Positions 31,811 to 41,291 of a DNA stretch of 64,000 bases are shown piece by piece. The notes beneath the pieces are model-generated. The model worked only from the letters and a program-made list of their open reading frames with translations, was not told the origin of the DNA and ran no database searches. The DNA comes from Propionispora vibrioides (GTDB lineage: Bacteria; Bacillota; Negativicutes; Propionisporales; Propionisporaceae), in assembly GCF_900110485.1 (NCBI RefSeq), contig NZ_FODY01000018.1, positions 1 to 64,000 on the forward strand, in the 5' to 3' direction. Made by a program: the position numbers and the translations under genes. How positions within the stretch are numbered: the stretch's first letter is position 1; every line of letters begins with the position of its first letter.

Positions 31811-34800
31811 TTATTGGGCAAGCAGCGCCAGCATCTTCAAATGTGTGTGCACGCCCTGATGACTGACTTCCAGTGCCCGGGCCATAGTCAACTGCTCCTT
31901 GGCCGGCGCGGCCTGCCCCAGCCCCAGGTAGCCCAATCCCAGCAAATAACGGCAGTGTATTTGGTTCTTCTTATTCAGATCTTCATCAAAGATCAGAAAA
32001 TCCGGTAAAGACACGGCAAAATAGTCAATCGCCACTTCATCATACAAATGGGCTTCACCATAGTTAATCAGCTTGTTGAACCGGCTTTTGGCCTGTTTAT
32101 CGTTCCCCAGTGCCAGCAAGGCCAGCCCCTGATAAAAAATGGTCTCCGGTGGCTGATCGTTGTAGAACATGGCGCTGGCCGGTTCCTCCAAGCCCCAGGA
32201 GGCCTGTTGATAACAGGCTTCGGCCTTGGCGTCAAGCCCCATCGCCCGGTAGGCGAACCCCAGATAGTAATAAATATCGTTTTCCTGCGCTCCGGCCAGC
32301 TTGCCTTCACCCAGGTTTTCCGTATAGGCAAGCGCTTGTTCCAGATGCTTGACCGCTTCGGCAAACTCCTGCCGGCCGATGCTGCTCTTGGCTATTTCCA
32401 CCTGGGCATACACATACTGCCGGGTCACCTTGCCCTCGCCGCCCTCCCAGGGGTGGAACTGCCTGACGCCTAATAACTGCTGCGCTTCTTCAAAGTCACC
32501 GGATAAATTGAGCAGCGTAACATATTCAATATACAGATCATCCCGCTGTTGGAGCAAATCCTGATGCTCCCGGTATAGAGCCAGCCGCGCCTGCCAGGGT
32601 CTGTTGAGCTTTTTGTACAGTTGGTCAAGCTCCAGAAACACCCGGGCATCAGCGGGATTAAGCGAAAACGCCGTTTCCAGCGCCGCCTGAGCCCGGGCCG
32701 CATCGTGCCGTTTATTATAATAGGCCAGCGCCAGGTTCCGGTGAACCGTGGCAAAGGACGACTCGCTCGCTGCAGACTCCTCCCAGCAGGCAATCGCCTG
32801 ATCCGGTTGTCTTTTGTCGTACCACAGATTGCCCAGATAATAGGCCGCTCTGGCAGCCGCCGGCAGAGCTTTACCGGCGGCCTGCAGCACGGCAATATCC
32901 TCCAGACGGTTAGGGAAACAATAATCGGGACTGGCGTTTTCTGCCAGCTTATAGTAATCTGCCGCCTGCGGTGACTGCAATTGCTCATAATAATATCCCA
33001 AATAGTAATATATCATCGGTGAAATTTCACGTTCATCCCGCTCTTGCCCGGTCAGACGCACCAGTACCTGCACCGCTTCTGTCAGGAAACCTGCCGCCGC
33101 GTAATCCGCCGCCAGAGCCAGATAGTTATGCTCGCGGTCCCCCAGTATAGCTGTCAGCTTTCCATCCAGAGCGGCGGCTTTTTTTTCATCCCCGCTGCCG
33201 CCGGCCAGTAAATAGCTCTCATAATAGGCGCCAAAATCCAGCGGATCAAGCTCTATCGTCTCCTGGGCCAACCTCTCCGCCGCTTCCCGGCGGTTTAAGA
33301 TCCGCAACACCGCGGTTTTCAACAGGCGGGCCCGGCAACTGTGGTAATTGCGCACCAGCGAACGCTCCACATGGGCCAGCGCGGTTTCATAGTCCCCGTT
33401 GATACAATCAAGCTGTGCCAGCGCATAATACCCTGCATCCTGCCAGGCGGCATTCCATGCCGACTTATAAAAGGCGGCATAGGCTTCCTTCAGCTTGCCC
33501 TGATACCGTAAAGCCAGGCCCAGATGATAGTAAGGCTCACCGTCATAGGGATTGGGGTTATGCCGCGTAGCCGTTTTAACAGCCGCCCGGAAATACTTCT
33601 CACTTGCCGCGAACTGGCCCCGGCGCAGCAATAAAGCGCCATAGGCATTGTTAAGCCGCAGGTCCTCCGGGTCACGCGACAAGCCTTCCCGGTAATACCT
33701 GTCCGGTTCATACGTGGCATGCCGGTATTGTTCCAGATGCAAGCCGGCAAGGTATAAGGCTTCCGTGTTCGGCAAACTCCGGGGATTGGCCGGTATGGCC
33801 CTGGCCGCAGCCGGCGGTGGCTGTAAACCTTCCTGCTCCGGGCGATAGGCGATCAGTTCCGTATGCTCGCCGGCCATGACGCGCAGCCGCAGTCCCTGTT
33901 CCGTTTCTCCCGCTATGTCGACCACTGCCGTAAAGGCTTGGGCCGGCGACAAATCGGCCCGGCAGGACAAATATAGCTTCGCCCCGCTCAGTTCAATCAG
34001 TGCAGCCGGATAACAGGCCGTGGCATATACTCCCACAAAAGCCTTACCGTCCTTTAACTCCAGACTGACAGCCGCCCGGGTATTGGCGTTTTTGACAACC
34101 CCAATTTCCTTGTAAGGCATAAAGTACTGTGTAAACGTTTTTTCTTCGTTAGGCTGCAGCCAGCTAAAATCAGGCTGATTGTCGGTGAACACCCCGGTCA
34201 TCAATTCCACATACGGGCCATCCCCATCTGTCAGGTTGCGGTCCCAGGCTTTGCCGAAATCACCGCAGCCCCAGGTCCACTGCTTCTTGCCCGGTGAAAT
34301 ATGATGGTTGGCCACATGTAGAATGCCCGCTTTTGCCGAATGGTCATAGCCTCCGATAAAATCATAGTCCGAATGCTGTGCCATATAGGAGGTGGGGACC
34401 GGAATATTTTTGTACCAGGAGATATCCACGCCGGCCGAATAATCCATTTTGTAATACACGCCGGTGGCAATCGGAAATTTGGAAACATCCCGTTTTCCGT
34501 GATCAAAAACAGCGTGCACATCGGGTGGAAAAACCGACTGAGTATGCTCGTTGACCGCCACCGCCGGGTTCGCCCACCAGAGGAAGGTCTGCGGCTGATT
34601 CGTGCGGTTGTACAACTGGCCGGTAATCTCCAGGAATGCCTTGCCGGGATAAAGGGTAAAACCGGCCATCCCCTTGGTACCGTACATCCGGTCGATTTCA
34701 CTGACCCACAGCGTCTTGCTGCCGTCATTATTCTCCCTGATCTCATATTCTACCGGTCCAAACGTATTGGGCCGGTGATGCTGCGGCCAATTAAATTCAA

Positions 34801-35152
34801 TACCACCGGAAATCCAGGGGCCGGCCAGCCCCACCAGTGCCGGCTTAATCACCCGGTTGTAGTAGACAAAATCGTAACCGTTGGTTTTATCCAGCGCCCG
34901 TTGTATCCTACCGCCCAGTTCCGGCAGCACCATAATCTGCAAATACTGGTTTTCCAAAAAAACTGCCTTGTACCGCTTAGTCGTTATTTCGTCATATATT
35001 TTATCAATCACCGGATAAGGATACACTTTTCCCGAACTGCCCTGGTATACCCGTTTTTCCAGAAACATCGGATTCTTATCCGGTTTCCCCACCGGATAGG
35101 TAGGAATCTCCACCCATTCCTCCCGGATCTCTACGTTGCAATCCTTTTGCAT
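31811..35152 (-). CDS. DUF5107 and TPR-repeat protein, about 1113 residues
   Basis: N-terminal ~400 residues: a beta-rich galactose-mutarotase-like domain of the DUF5107 type (ENQYLQIMVLPELGGRIQR, WISGGIEFNWPQHHRP, FLWWANPAVAVNEHTQ). The rest is TPR-like helical repeats to the C-terminus (NAYGALLLRRGQFAASEKYF, RNLALAYYNKRHDAARAQ). No signal peptide, so cytoplasmic. ATG at 35152 follows GGGAGG. Its promoter shares a 41-bp site with the sugar ABC operon at 41090. A role in handling or sensing a sugar or oligosaccharide is likely but no reaction is known to me. Confidence 0.8.
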   Translation of the reverse strand: MQKDCNVEIREEWVEIPTYPVGKPDKNPMFLEKRVYQGSSGKVYPYPVIDKIYDEITTKRYKAVFLENQYLQIMVLPELGGRIQRALDKTNGYDFVYYNRVIKPALVGLAGPWISGGIEFNWPQHHRPNTFGPVEYEIRENNDGSKTLWVSEIDRMYGTKGMAGFTLYPGKAFLEITGQLYNRTNQPQTFLWWANPAVAVNEHTQSVFPPDVHAVFDHGKRDVSKFPIATGVYYKMDYSAGVDISWYKNIPVPTSYMAQHSDYDFIGGYDHSAKAGILHVANHHISPGKKQWTWGCGDFGKAWDRNLTDGDGPYVELMTGVFTDNQPDFSWLQPNEEKTFTQYFMPYKEIGVVKNANTRAAVSLELKDGKAFVGVYATACYPAALIELSGAKLYLSCRADLSPAQAFTAVVDIAGETEQGLRLRVMAGEHTELIAYRPEQEGLQPPPAAARAIPANPRSLPNTEALYLAGLHLEQYRHATYEPDRYYREGLSRDPEDLRLNNAYGALLLRRGQFAASEKYFRAAVKTATRHNPNPYDGEPYYHLGLALRYQGKLKEAYAAFYKSAWNAAWQDAGYYALAQLDCINGDYETALAHVERSLVRNYHSCRARLLKTAVLRILNRREAAERLAQETIELDPLDFGAYYESYLLAGGSGDEKKAAALDGKLTAILGDREHNYLALAADYAAAGFLTEAVQVLVRLTGQERDEREISPMIYYYLGYYYEQLQSPQAADYYKLAENASPDYCFPNRLEDIAVLQAAGKALPAAARAAYYLGNLWYDKRQPDQAIACWEESAASESSFATVHRNLALAYYNKRHDAARAQAALETAFSLNPADARVFLELDQLYKKLNRPWQARLALYREHQDLLQQRDDLYIEYVTLLNLSGDFEEAQQLLGVRQFHPWEGGEGKVTRQYVYAQVEIAKSSIGRQEFAEAVKHLEQALAYTENLGEGKLAGAQENDIYYYLGFAYRAMGLDAKAEACYQQASWGLEEPASAMFYNDQPPETIFYQGLALLALGNDKQAKSRFNKLINYGEAHLYDEVAIDYFAVSLPDFLIFDEDLNKKNQIHCRYLLGLGYLGLGQAAPAKEQLTMARALEVSHQGVHTHLKMLALLAQ

Positions 35153-35194
35153 GATCGCGCCTCCCGCAGCCAATTATTTTACTATTTTGCTTTC

Positions 35195-35262
35195 ATTATA
35201 AATGCATAAAGTCCAGTAATCATTACTAATAATTGCCCATTAGTTTATAAATATTGCCCTTT
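35195..35262 (-). promoter_or_regulatory. AraC-type activator site and promoter of the DUF5107 gene
   Basis: TATAAT on the minus strand (35195-35200) has no good -35 box. Instead a 41-bp block at 35221-35261 (plus strand begins CATTACTAAT, includes TTGCC and TTTATAAAT and TTGC) matches 41169-41209 at 33 of 41 positions without gaps, and in both places it starts 21 bp from the -10 box. TTGC words 21 bp apart form direct half-sites typical of AraC-family activators. Confidence 0.7.
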
Positions 35263-35302
35263 ATTATTTTCTTTTTTCACCAGATAAGCGCGTACAAATC
35301 CA

Positions 35303-35331
35303 TTCAATTCACTGTCGATTTATCGTATAAT
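35303..35331 (+). promoter_or_regulatory. Promoter of the araC-family gene
   Basis: TTCAAT (35303-35308), 17-bp spacer, TATAAT (35326-35331), 64 bp before the start codon. Confidence 0.5.
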
Positions 35332-35395
35332 AGGATTAGCTTATGATCAGTTATTTTACAGTCATCGCTGCCTCAATTACAGGAAGGGTGATACC

Positions 35396-36241
35396 ATGCA
35401 CGTCATTGAAAAGGGAGTATTAGACCACTCCCAAGCCTATTTTTACACTCCCAGCCAATTGGCCAAGTCCATTCTTTTCTATGTGATTTGCGCCGGACAC
35501 TTTTATTGCGACAGTAATTATCACCTCAAGCGCCAGTCTTACAACAGCTTTTTACTTATGTATATCCGTGCCGGCGAGGGGACGGTCTGGTTTGATGATA
35601 AAGTGGTCACCGCCAGAGCGGGCGATATCGTGCTGCTCAACTGCTACCGCCCGCACGCCTATAGCACTGACGGCTGGGAAACCCTGTGGTGCCACATCGA
35701 CGGCAATATCTGCACCGAATATTTTAACCTGATCTATAATCGCTCGGGCTGCGTCCTGCCGCTGCACGGTTCGCCGCTGATCCCGGACTATCTGGAGGAT
35801 ATTTTCAAGCTGCTGCAAAGCGGCCAGATATTAAATGAACATCTGGTTTCCTGTCAGATTCAGCGCCTGCTGGCCGAACTCTACGGTGTAGCCTCCCAAT
35901 ATCCTACCGGCAGCACCGATCAGGACCACCCGATGATCAAGGCAATCACCTATATCAAAGCCAATTATTCTTCGAAAATTTCCCTGAACGATTTAGCCGA
36001 CCATCTTTGCATAAGCGTCTACTATTTTAGCCGGCTATTCAAAAAAACCACCGGCTATTCACCCTACGAATATGTCACCATGGTCCGCCTTAACCGCGCC
36101 AAGGATCTCTTAAAAACCACCGGTTTGTCCGTTAAGGAAATCGCCTTTACCACCGGCTTCAACAGCGAGGCTAACTTTATTACCTGCTTCAAACAGCACA
36201 CCAAAAATACTCCGACCGAATTTCGCAAGGTCCCCTTTTAG
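35396..36241 (+). CDS. AraC-family transcriptional activator
   Basis: 281 residues: N-terminal cupin-like sugar-sensing domain (RAGEGTVWFDDKVVTARAGD, LLNCYRPHAY) and C-terminal double helix-turn-helix (DLADHLCISVYYFSRLFKK, VKEIAFTTGFNSEANFITCFKQ). Divergent from the DUF5107 gene and convergent with the mutarotase gene. It is the obvious candidate to bind the shared site upstream of both 35152 and 41090. Confidence 0.9.
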   Translation: MHVIEKGVLDHSQAYFYTPSQLAKSILFYVICAGHFYCDSNYHLKRQSYNSFLLMYIRAGEGTVWFDDKVVTARAGDIVLLNCYRPHAYSTDGWETLWCHIDGNICTEYFNLIYNRSGCVLPLHGSPLIPDYLEDIFKLLQSGQILNEHLVSCQIQRLLAELYGVASQYPTGSTDQDHPMIKAITYIKANYSSKISLNDLADHLCISVYYFSRLFKKTTGYSPYEYVTMVRLNRAKDLLKTTGLSVKEIAFTTGFNSEANFITCFKQHTKNTPTEFRKVPF

Positions 36242-36245
36242 CCTT

Positions 36246-36411
36246 GGGAACCACTGATTAATTCACACTGCACATCCTGGCGGATCTTTTTCCGTCTGGC
36301 TGCGTCAGCAAAACCTTGAAATAGGGACCGTTATTCCTGCGGTTTTACTTCCTTGCCAGCCGAAAAAATCTCTCGCCAGGCCGGCAGGCTCATTTAATCA
36401 GCGGTTCCCTT
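36246..36411 (-). repeat. Palindromic dispersed repeat, copy C
   Basis: 166-bp element between converging genes. End arms read GGGAACCGCTGATTAA and TTAATCAGTGGTTCCC on the minus strand (one G·U). Second stem CCTGGCG/CGCCAGG, a U-rich/A-rich stem (GATTTTTTC with GGAAAAAGATC) and an apical AAAACC/GGTTTT stem. The core words GATTTTTTC and GGAAAAAGA-CCG match copies A and B, which have different arm sequences. Confidence 0.7.
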
Positions 36412-36415
36412 GCAG

Positions 36416-37348
36416 TCAGTCCAATTTCATGGCCAGTTCAAACGACAGGGTTTCGCCCGGCGCCAGGCAATACAACGCCTGATTCCGTTTGGCGATGTCA
36501 ATGGCGTCGTAATACCCGTTAGCCGGTTCCAGCGCACAATTATAATCACCGCGAAAGCCTCCCTCGGTTACCCAGAAACCGACATAAGGGAGTTTTTCTT
36601 TATCAAATACAACCTGATACCGCACCTGCTGCGACGGATAGTACACCCCGCACCGCCCTTCGGCGACCCGTCCGCAGGTATAGTATTTTTTCGTGGTGCC
36701 GCTCGTTGCGGGCAATACCCGGTCCAGCCGGTATTGCCTGCCGTCACGGTTCCGTGTGACCGGATAGGAATGAAGCTGCCCGGCAGGACCTAAGCTCGCA
36801 CTGTCCTGGACATTCAGCACCGTTTGCGTTCCCGGCGGAAACTCAAGCTCCATATCCTCTTCACAGCGCAGCAGGCAATGCATCGCCCAAATACAGGGAA
36901 ACATCGCTTCCCCGTGATTGGTGATATGATAGTGAAGCCGCAGTGTCTTATCCTGTAAAGTCAGTTGCTTCTGATACCGGTAACCAAAAGCCGGGCTTTG
37001 ATAGGTCAGGCTTACGCGATCATCGCCTTCGATAACATACGAAAAATCGGCGGTCCATATTTCACCGTGATCCGGATACTCCAGTTCCTGCTGCCCTACC
37101 CATACTTTGCCTGCGTCAATCGAAGGAAAGGCATCGTCAAAGCCGGCGGCGTCATACTCGGCAAACGCCGCGTACTTGCCGGGCTTTTGGTAAGCCTCCT
37201 CCTTATGCTGAAAAAGCAGTTCAAACTGTTTATCTTTTTTATACATCGACGCTACTTTACCGCCTAAGGCCGGGATGACAACAACCCGCAGCCATTCATT
37301 TTCCAGCCGCAGCGCGTCCATCTGCTTAAACCGTATTTTGTCGATCAT
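36416..37348 (-). CDS. Aldose-1-epimerase-like (galactose mutarotase fold) protein
   Basis: 310 residues, cytoplasmic, mutarotase-like beta sandwich: VVVIPALGGKVASMYKK, AGFDDAFPSID, and FPCIWAMHCLLRCEEDMELEFP with the conserved His. GFWVTEGGFRGDYNCALEPANG near the end. Last gene of the sugar ABC operon, after an internal terminator. It probably interconverts anomers of the imported sugar. Shares its fold with the N-terminal half of the DUF5107 protein. Confidence 0.8.
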   Translation of the reverse strand: MIDKIRFKQMDALRLENEWLRVVVIPALGGKVASMYKKDKQFELLFQHKEEAYQKPGKYAAFAEYDAAGFDDAFPSIDAGKVWVGQQELEYPDHGEIWTADFSYVIEGDDRVSLTYQSPAFGYRYQKQLTLQDKTLRLHYHITNHGEAMFPCIWAMHCLLRCEEDMELEFPPGTQTVLNVQDSASLGPAGQLHSYPVTRNRDGRQYRLDRVLPATSGTTKKYYTCGRVAEGRCGVYYPSQQVRYQVVFDKEKLPYVGFWVTEGGFRGDYNCALEPANGYYDAIDIAKRNQALYCLAPGETLSFELAMKLD

Positions 37349-37385
37349 AACCGCCAGCCTCCCTGTGTATCTCTTAAAAGATCAC

Positions 37386-37421
37386 TTAAAAACCGGCGCC
37401 CATGCACTCTGGGCGCCGGTT
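37386..37421 (-). terminator. Intra-operon terminator after the binding-protein gene
   Basis: 12-bp arms AACCGGCGCCCA and TGGGCGCCGGTT followed by TTTTT on the minus strand. It lies between the binding-protein gene and the epimerase gene, so it should lower epimerase expression or protect the upstream message. Confidence 0.75.
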
Positions 37422-37442
37422 CTCCTTTACCTGTATGTATGA

Positions 37443-38465
37443 CTATTCCGCGTTTTTCCCCATAATCTGCTTATAATTATCCTTAGTCACAATGGCTGCA
37501 TCCACAGCGGTTTCCATCGGCATTTCCTCTTTTTTCAGTATGTAATTCATCAGCACTTTTACCGAAGTGCCGCCCACCGCATCGGATGAGAAATAGGTAG
37601 CCGCTTTCATCGCCGAATATTCCTTCTTAAACTCGTCTTTCGCCAGATAGCCACCCAAGCCGATTACACAGGAGCTCTTGTCCAGGCCGGCCTGTTCGAG
37701 CGCCCGAACCGCTCCAACCGCGCCTTCTTCATTGGCCGTCATAACCATCCATTTCTTGATTTCCGGATGAGCGGTAAAGATAGCCGCCGCCCCGTTGAAG
37801 CCTTTATCCGTTTCCCCGTTATAGTCCGCTTTAAAGATCCGGTCACCGCTAAACCCGGGCAACAGTTCTTTAAACTTCTCCTCTTCCCCCTGCGTCCGCG
37901 GCACGCAACTGGACACTGTATCCATCGTCAGGATTAACAGACCTGCCTGATTGTCTTTGTCAAAACCATTGGTTTTCGCATAATTGGCCATCCATTCCCC
38001 GTTGACCTGACCAATCTTGTAAGCGTTGATGCCCACCCAGGGCGCCAGCTTCTTGCCACTTTCATCCTGCAGCGCATCATCGGCCGCTACAACAGGAATG
38101 CCGGCTTGTTTTAATTTTTCCACCGTCACTTTGGAAAGCTTCTGATCCGGAATACAGGTAACCACCCCATCCACCTTCTGAGCGATTACATTATCAATCG
38201 CTTGCAAATAGGTATCGGGATTCATCTTGGCATCAATGAACAGAAAATCGGAAGCTCCCATTTCTTTTGCCGCTTTTTCCGCCGCTTTGCCTTCATCGAT
38301 AAACCAGACCTGATCACCGGCTTTATAAATACCGGCAATCACCAGCTTCTTCTTGTCGCCGCCGGCACTTTTCCCCTGATCACTCGTGCCTGAGCCGCAC
38401 CCCCACAGCAAAGTACTCACCAGTAAAGTTCCCAGCAATACAGCCATCTGTTTTTTAAATTTCAT
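37443..38465 (-). CDS. Sugar ABC transporter substrate-binding lipoprotein (AraF-like)
   Basis: 340 residues, lipobox LWGC. Type I periplasmic-binding fold with VDGVVTCIPDQKLSKVTVEKL, IPVVAADDAL, VPRTQGEEEKFKELLPGF, and ITKDN-type ending VTKDNYKQIMGK; these resemble E. coli AraF more than RbsB. An aldopentose or hexose such as L-arabinose is plausible. It is unusual in being the third, not the first, gene of the transporter operon. Confidence 0.85.
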   Translation of the reverse strand: MKFKKQMAVLLGTLLVSTLLWGCGSGTSDQGKSAGGDKKKLVIAGIYKAGDQVWFIDEGKAAEKAAKEMGASDFLFIDAKMNPDTYLQAIDNVIAQKVDGVVTCIPDQKLSKVTVEKLKQAGIPVVAADDALQDESGKKLAPWVGINAYKIGQVNGEWMANYAKTNGFDKDNQAGLLILTMDTVSSCVPRTQGEEEKFKELLPGFSGDRIFKADYNGETDKGFNGAAAIFTAHPEIKKWMVMTANEEGAVGAVRALEQAGLDKSSCVIGLGGYLAKDEFKKEYSAMKAATYFSSDAVGGTSVKVLMNYILKKEEMPMETAVDAAIVTKDNYKQIMGKNAE

Positions 38466-38563
38466 CCAGCACGCTCCCCCTCTATCGCATATTCGTCCTC
38501 TCGGTTTAATACTTGCCCTATCTCCCCCTCCCTACTAAAAACCAACTATCCACCAGACTCTCC

Positions 38564-39586
38564 TTAGGCCGGAGTTGTTTTCACCGGCGGTTCCTTCTGC
38601 TCCAGCAGGGCCATACTCTGCTCCAGCAGCTTCTTTTCCCGGTTTTTCTTACGCAGGAAGTCAAAGGCCAGCGCAATGAACAGCAGCATGCCCCGGGCGA
38701 CAAATTGCCAAAAGACAGGAACGTTCAACATAATCAGCCCGGTATTAAAGCCCTGAAGGATCAACACCCCGAGCACGGTGCCGAAGATAGTCCCCACACC
38801 ACCGGTGAAGGCCGTGCCGCCCAGAACGGCAGCCGTAATTGCGTCAAACTCCAGCCCCACACTGGCCGCAGGCTGTCCCGAACTCATTCTGGCTCCCAGA
38901 ATAATCCCGCCAAGGGCCGACAAGGCGCCTGTCAGCATAAACAGCACATTGGTAATCCGCTCCGGGTCCAAACCTGCCAGGCGGGCCGCGTTTTTGCTGC
39001 CGCCCACCACATAGACACTGCGCCCGAACCGGGTTTTGGCCAGAATAATACCAAATAACAGAAAGGCCAGCAAAAGGATAATGACCGGAATCGGCAGGCC
39101 CAGCATGCGCTCCTTGCCAAAATCAATGAAAGTGCTGTCCATGATATAAACCGGTTTGCCGTCGCAAATAATGTAAGCAAAGCCCCGGAAGATCGACATG
39201 GTGGCCAGGGTGGCAATAAAGGACTCCAGCTTGATCTTATTAACAGCCCAGGCATTGATATAGCCAACCAGGATACCTGCGCCAATGACCACCAGCAGCA
39301 TGGGAAAGAAGCTCAGTCCCTTCTGCATCAATACCGCCGCCAGCACACTGGCAAACGCCGCCACCGACCCGGTAGACAAATCACATAAACCGGCAATAAT
39401 CAGATAGGTTTCCCCGATGGCCACCAGCCCCGGCAGCGAAGCGGCTACTAAGATATTGATCAGATTAGCGCTGCTGAGATAATTGCTGTTGAAGAATGAA
39501 AATATAATGACAAGGGCCACTAAAGCAACGATCAGGCCAAGTTTGTCTGTTTCGATTTTTTGCGTGATATGGTCCCATTTAAGCAT
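38564..39586 (-). CDS. Sugar ABC transporter permease (RbsC/AraH family)
   Basis: 340 residues, 8-10 helices; YLIIAGLCDLSTGSVAAFASV, MSIFRGFAYIICDG and GGTAFTGGVGTIFGTVLGVLI are family signatures. ATG at 39586 follows GAGGGGG and overlaps the ATPase gene end by 8 bp. Ends in a basic, glutamate-rich tail (KKNREKKLLEQ). Confidence 0.9.
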   Translation of the reverse strand: MLKWDHITQKIETDKLGLIVALVALVIIFSFFNSNYLSSANLINILVAASLPGLVAIGETYLIIAGLCDLSTGSVAAFASVLAAVLMQKGLSFFPMLLVVIGAGILVGYINAWAVNKIKLESFIATLATMSIFRGFAYIICDGKPVYIMDSTFIDFGKERMLGLPIPVIILLLAFLLFGIILAKTRFGRSVYVVGGSKNAARLAGLDPERITNVLFMLTGALSALGGIILGARMSSGQPAASVGLEFDAITAAVLGGTAFTGGVGTIFGTVLGVLILQGFNTGLIMLNVPVFWQFVARGMLLFIALAFDFLRKKNREKKLLEQSMALLEQKEPPVKTTPA

Positions 39587-41090
39587 ACTGTTTTTCCCCC
39601 TCGTCCAGCATGGCATAGGCCAGAAGCTTATCCTCAGCCGCTTCTTCCCGGCTTACCTCACCGGTAGTTCTGCCGTTTTTCATGATAATAATCCGGTCGC
39701 TAAGGCCGATAATTTCCGGCAACTCCGAAGAAATCAACAGCACCCCTACTCCCTGCCGGGCAATATCACAGATCAATTTATAAAATTCCGATTTAGCACC
39801 CACATCGATCCCTTTGGTTGGCTCATCCAGAATCAGGACCTTAGGTTCGGTTATCAGCCAGCGGGCTAAAATAGCCTTTTGTTGATTCCCGCCGCTTAAT
39901 TCCACGATGTTCTTGCCTGCATTGGGGGTTTTTATATTCAGCAGCCTGATATTTTCCTCAATAATAAGGGCTTCCTTTTCTTCCTGAATCAGATGAAAGG
40001 AATTTAAGATATTGCCTAAAATAGAGATGCTGATGTTTGCCCCTACCGTCATGTTCGGCAGAATGCCCTGTGTCTTCCGGTCCTCCGGCACCATCACAAT
40101 CCCTTTTTGAATGGCTTCGCCGGGAGACTGACTGAAAGCAGGCCTGCCTTCCAGCAGCACTTCCCCCGCTTTTATCCGGTCGGCACCGATAATGGCCCGC
40201 ATGACTTCGGTCCGCCCGGCTCCCACCAGACCGGAAAACCCCAGTATTTCGCCTTTATGCAATTGAAAAGATATTTGCCTCACCCGGTCGGAGCAGAGGT
40301 TCTTCACTTCCAGCAGGACCTCGCCAATCTCCGTATTGCGGTTAAGCTCCTTAAACACATCGCCCAGATCACGGCCCACCATCAGCCGGATCATCTCCTG
40401 TTCGCTTACCTCCTGCTGCCGGACAAGCTTGACAAACCGGCCGTCTTTAAAGATAGCCACCTTATCGGCAATCTGGCGCAGTTCCTTCATCCGGTGGGAT
40501 ACATAAATAATGACTTTCCCTTCCTGCTTTAGCTTCTCAATGATCTTAAACAAAATATCAATTTCACTGTCACACAAACTGGCCGTAGGCTCGTCAAAGG
40601 CGATGACCTTTAATTCCCGGCTATAGGCTTTCATAATTTCAACCATCTGCTGATGGGCCACGCTGAGCTCCTTCACTTTTTTGTCCGGGGCAATGGGCAG
40701 ACCAAATTCATCGATAATTTTTTTTGCGGCCTGATTCAGCCGTTTCCTGTCAACCAGTCCGAATTTCCCCACCGGCAGCCGGCCGACAAATATATTTTCG
40801 GCAACGCTTACTTCCATCAAAATTTGCCGTTCCTGATAAATCACACTGATGCCGGCTTCAATGGCCTCCTTGGGATTGGAAAAATGCCGGACTTCCCCAT
40901 TTAGCAGATATTCTCCGGAAGTCGGCTGATAGTCCCCGTTCAACACCTTAAGCAAGGTCGATTTGCCGGCGCCGTTTTCACCAAGAAAAGCCAGTACCTC
41001 GCCGCCTTCCACCGAAAAACTAATGTCATCCAGCGCTTTGACTCCGGGAAAGTATTTGGTAATGGCCTTAAATTCTAAAACGTTTTTCAT
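39579..41090 (-). CDS. Sugar ABC transporter ATPase (RbsA/AraG family, two NBDs)
   Basis: 503 residues with tandem ATPase domains: first Walker A GENGAGKST and signature LSVAHQQMVEI; second with degenerate P-loop GLVGAGRTEVMR, signature LSGGNQQKAILARWL and ILDEPTKGIDVG. First gene of the operon (ATPase, permease, binding protein, epimerase). The promoter carries the AraC-type site shared with the DUF5107 gene. Confidence 0.93.
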   Translation of the reverse strand: MKNVLEFKAITKYFPGVKALDDISFSVEGGEVLAFLGENGAGKSTLLKVLNGDYQPTSGEYLLNGEVRHFSNPKEAIEAGISVIYQERQILMEVSVAENIFVGRLPVGKFGLVDRKRLNQAAKKIIDEFGLPIAPDKKVKELSVAHQQMVEIMKAYSRELKVIAFDEPTASLCDSEIDILFKIIEKLKQEGKVIIYVSHRMKELRQIADKVAIFKDGRFVKLVRQQEVSEQEMIRLMVGRDLGDVFKELNRNTEIGEVLLEVKNLCSDRVRQISFQLHKGEILGFSGLVGAGRTEVMRAIIGADRIKAGEVLLEGRPAFSQSPGEAIQKGIVMVPEDRKTQGILPNMTVGANISISILGNILNSFHLIQEEKEALIIEENIRLLNIKTPNAGKNIVELSGGNQQKAILARWLITEPKVLILDEPTKGIDVGAKSEFYKLICDIARQGVGVLLISSELPEIIGLSDRIIIMKNGRTTGEVSREEAAEDKLLAYAMLDEGEKQYA

Positions 41091-41142
41091 TCCGACCTCC
41101 TTGAGTCCTTATGGCAATTGTTTTAATATTCTAATTTATTTT

Positions 41143-41209
41143 ATTATAGAATTATTTTCTCCGGTTTACATTACTAATCCTTGCCTACTTATTTATAAAT
41201 CTTGCTCTT
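41143..41209 (-). promoter_or_regulatory. AraC-type activator site and promoter of the sugar ABC operon
   Basis: TATAAT on the minus strand at 41143-41148; the 41-bp block at 41169-41209 begins CATTACTAAT, includes TTGCC, TTTATAAAT and TTGC, and aligns with 35221-35261. Distance from block to -10 is identical at both loci (21 bp). Confidence 0.7.
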
Positions 41210-41233
41210 ACCTCAACCGGGTCCCCTAAACGC

Positions 41234-41283
41234 AAACAAGTCTCCCGGACTTGATCTGGCAGTCAAAACCGGGAGACTTGTTT
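41234..41283 (-). terminator. Intrinsic terminator after the FIST-chemoreceptor gene
   Basis: 15-bp arms AAACAAGTCTCCCGG and CCGGGAGACTTGTTT. It lies directly downstream of the gene ending at 41292 and before the sugar-operon promoter. Confidence 0.75.
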
Positions 41284-41291
41284 ATGTACTT

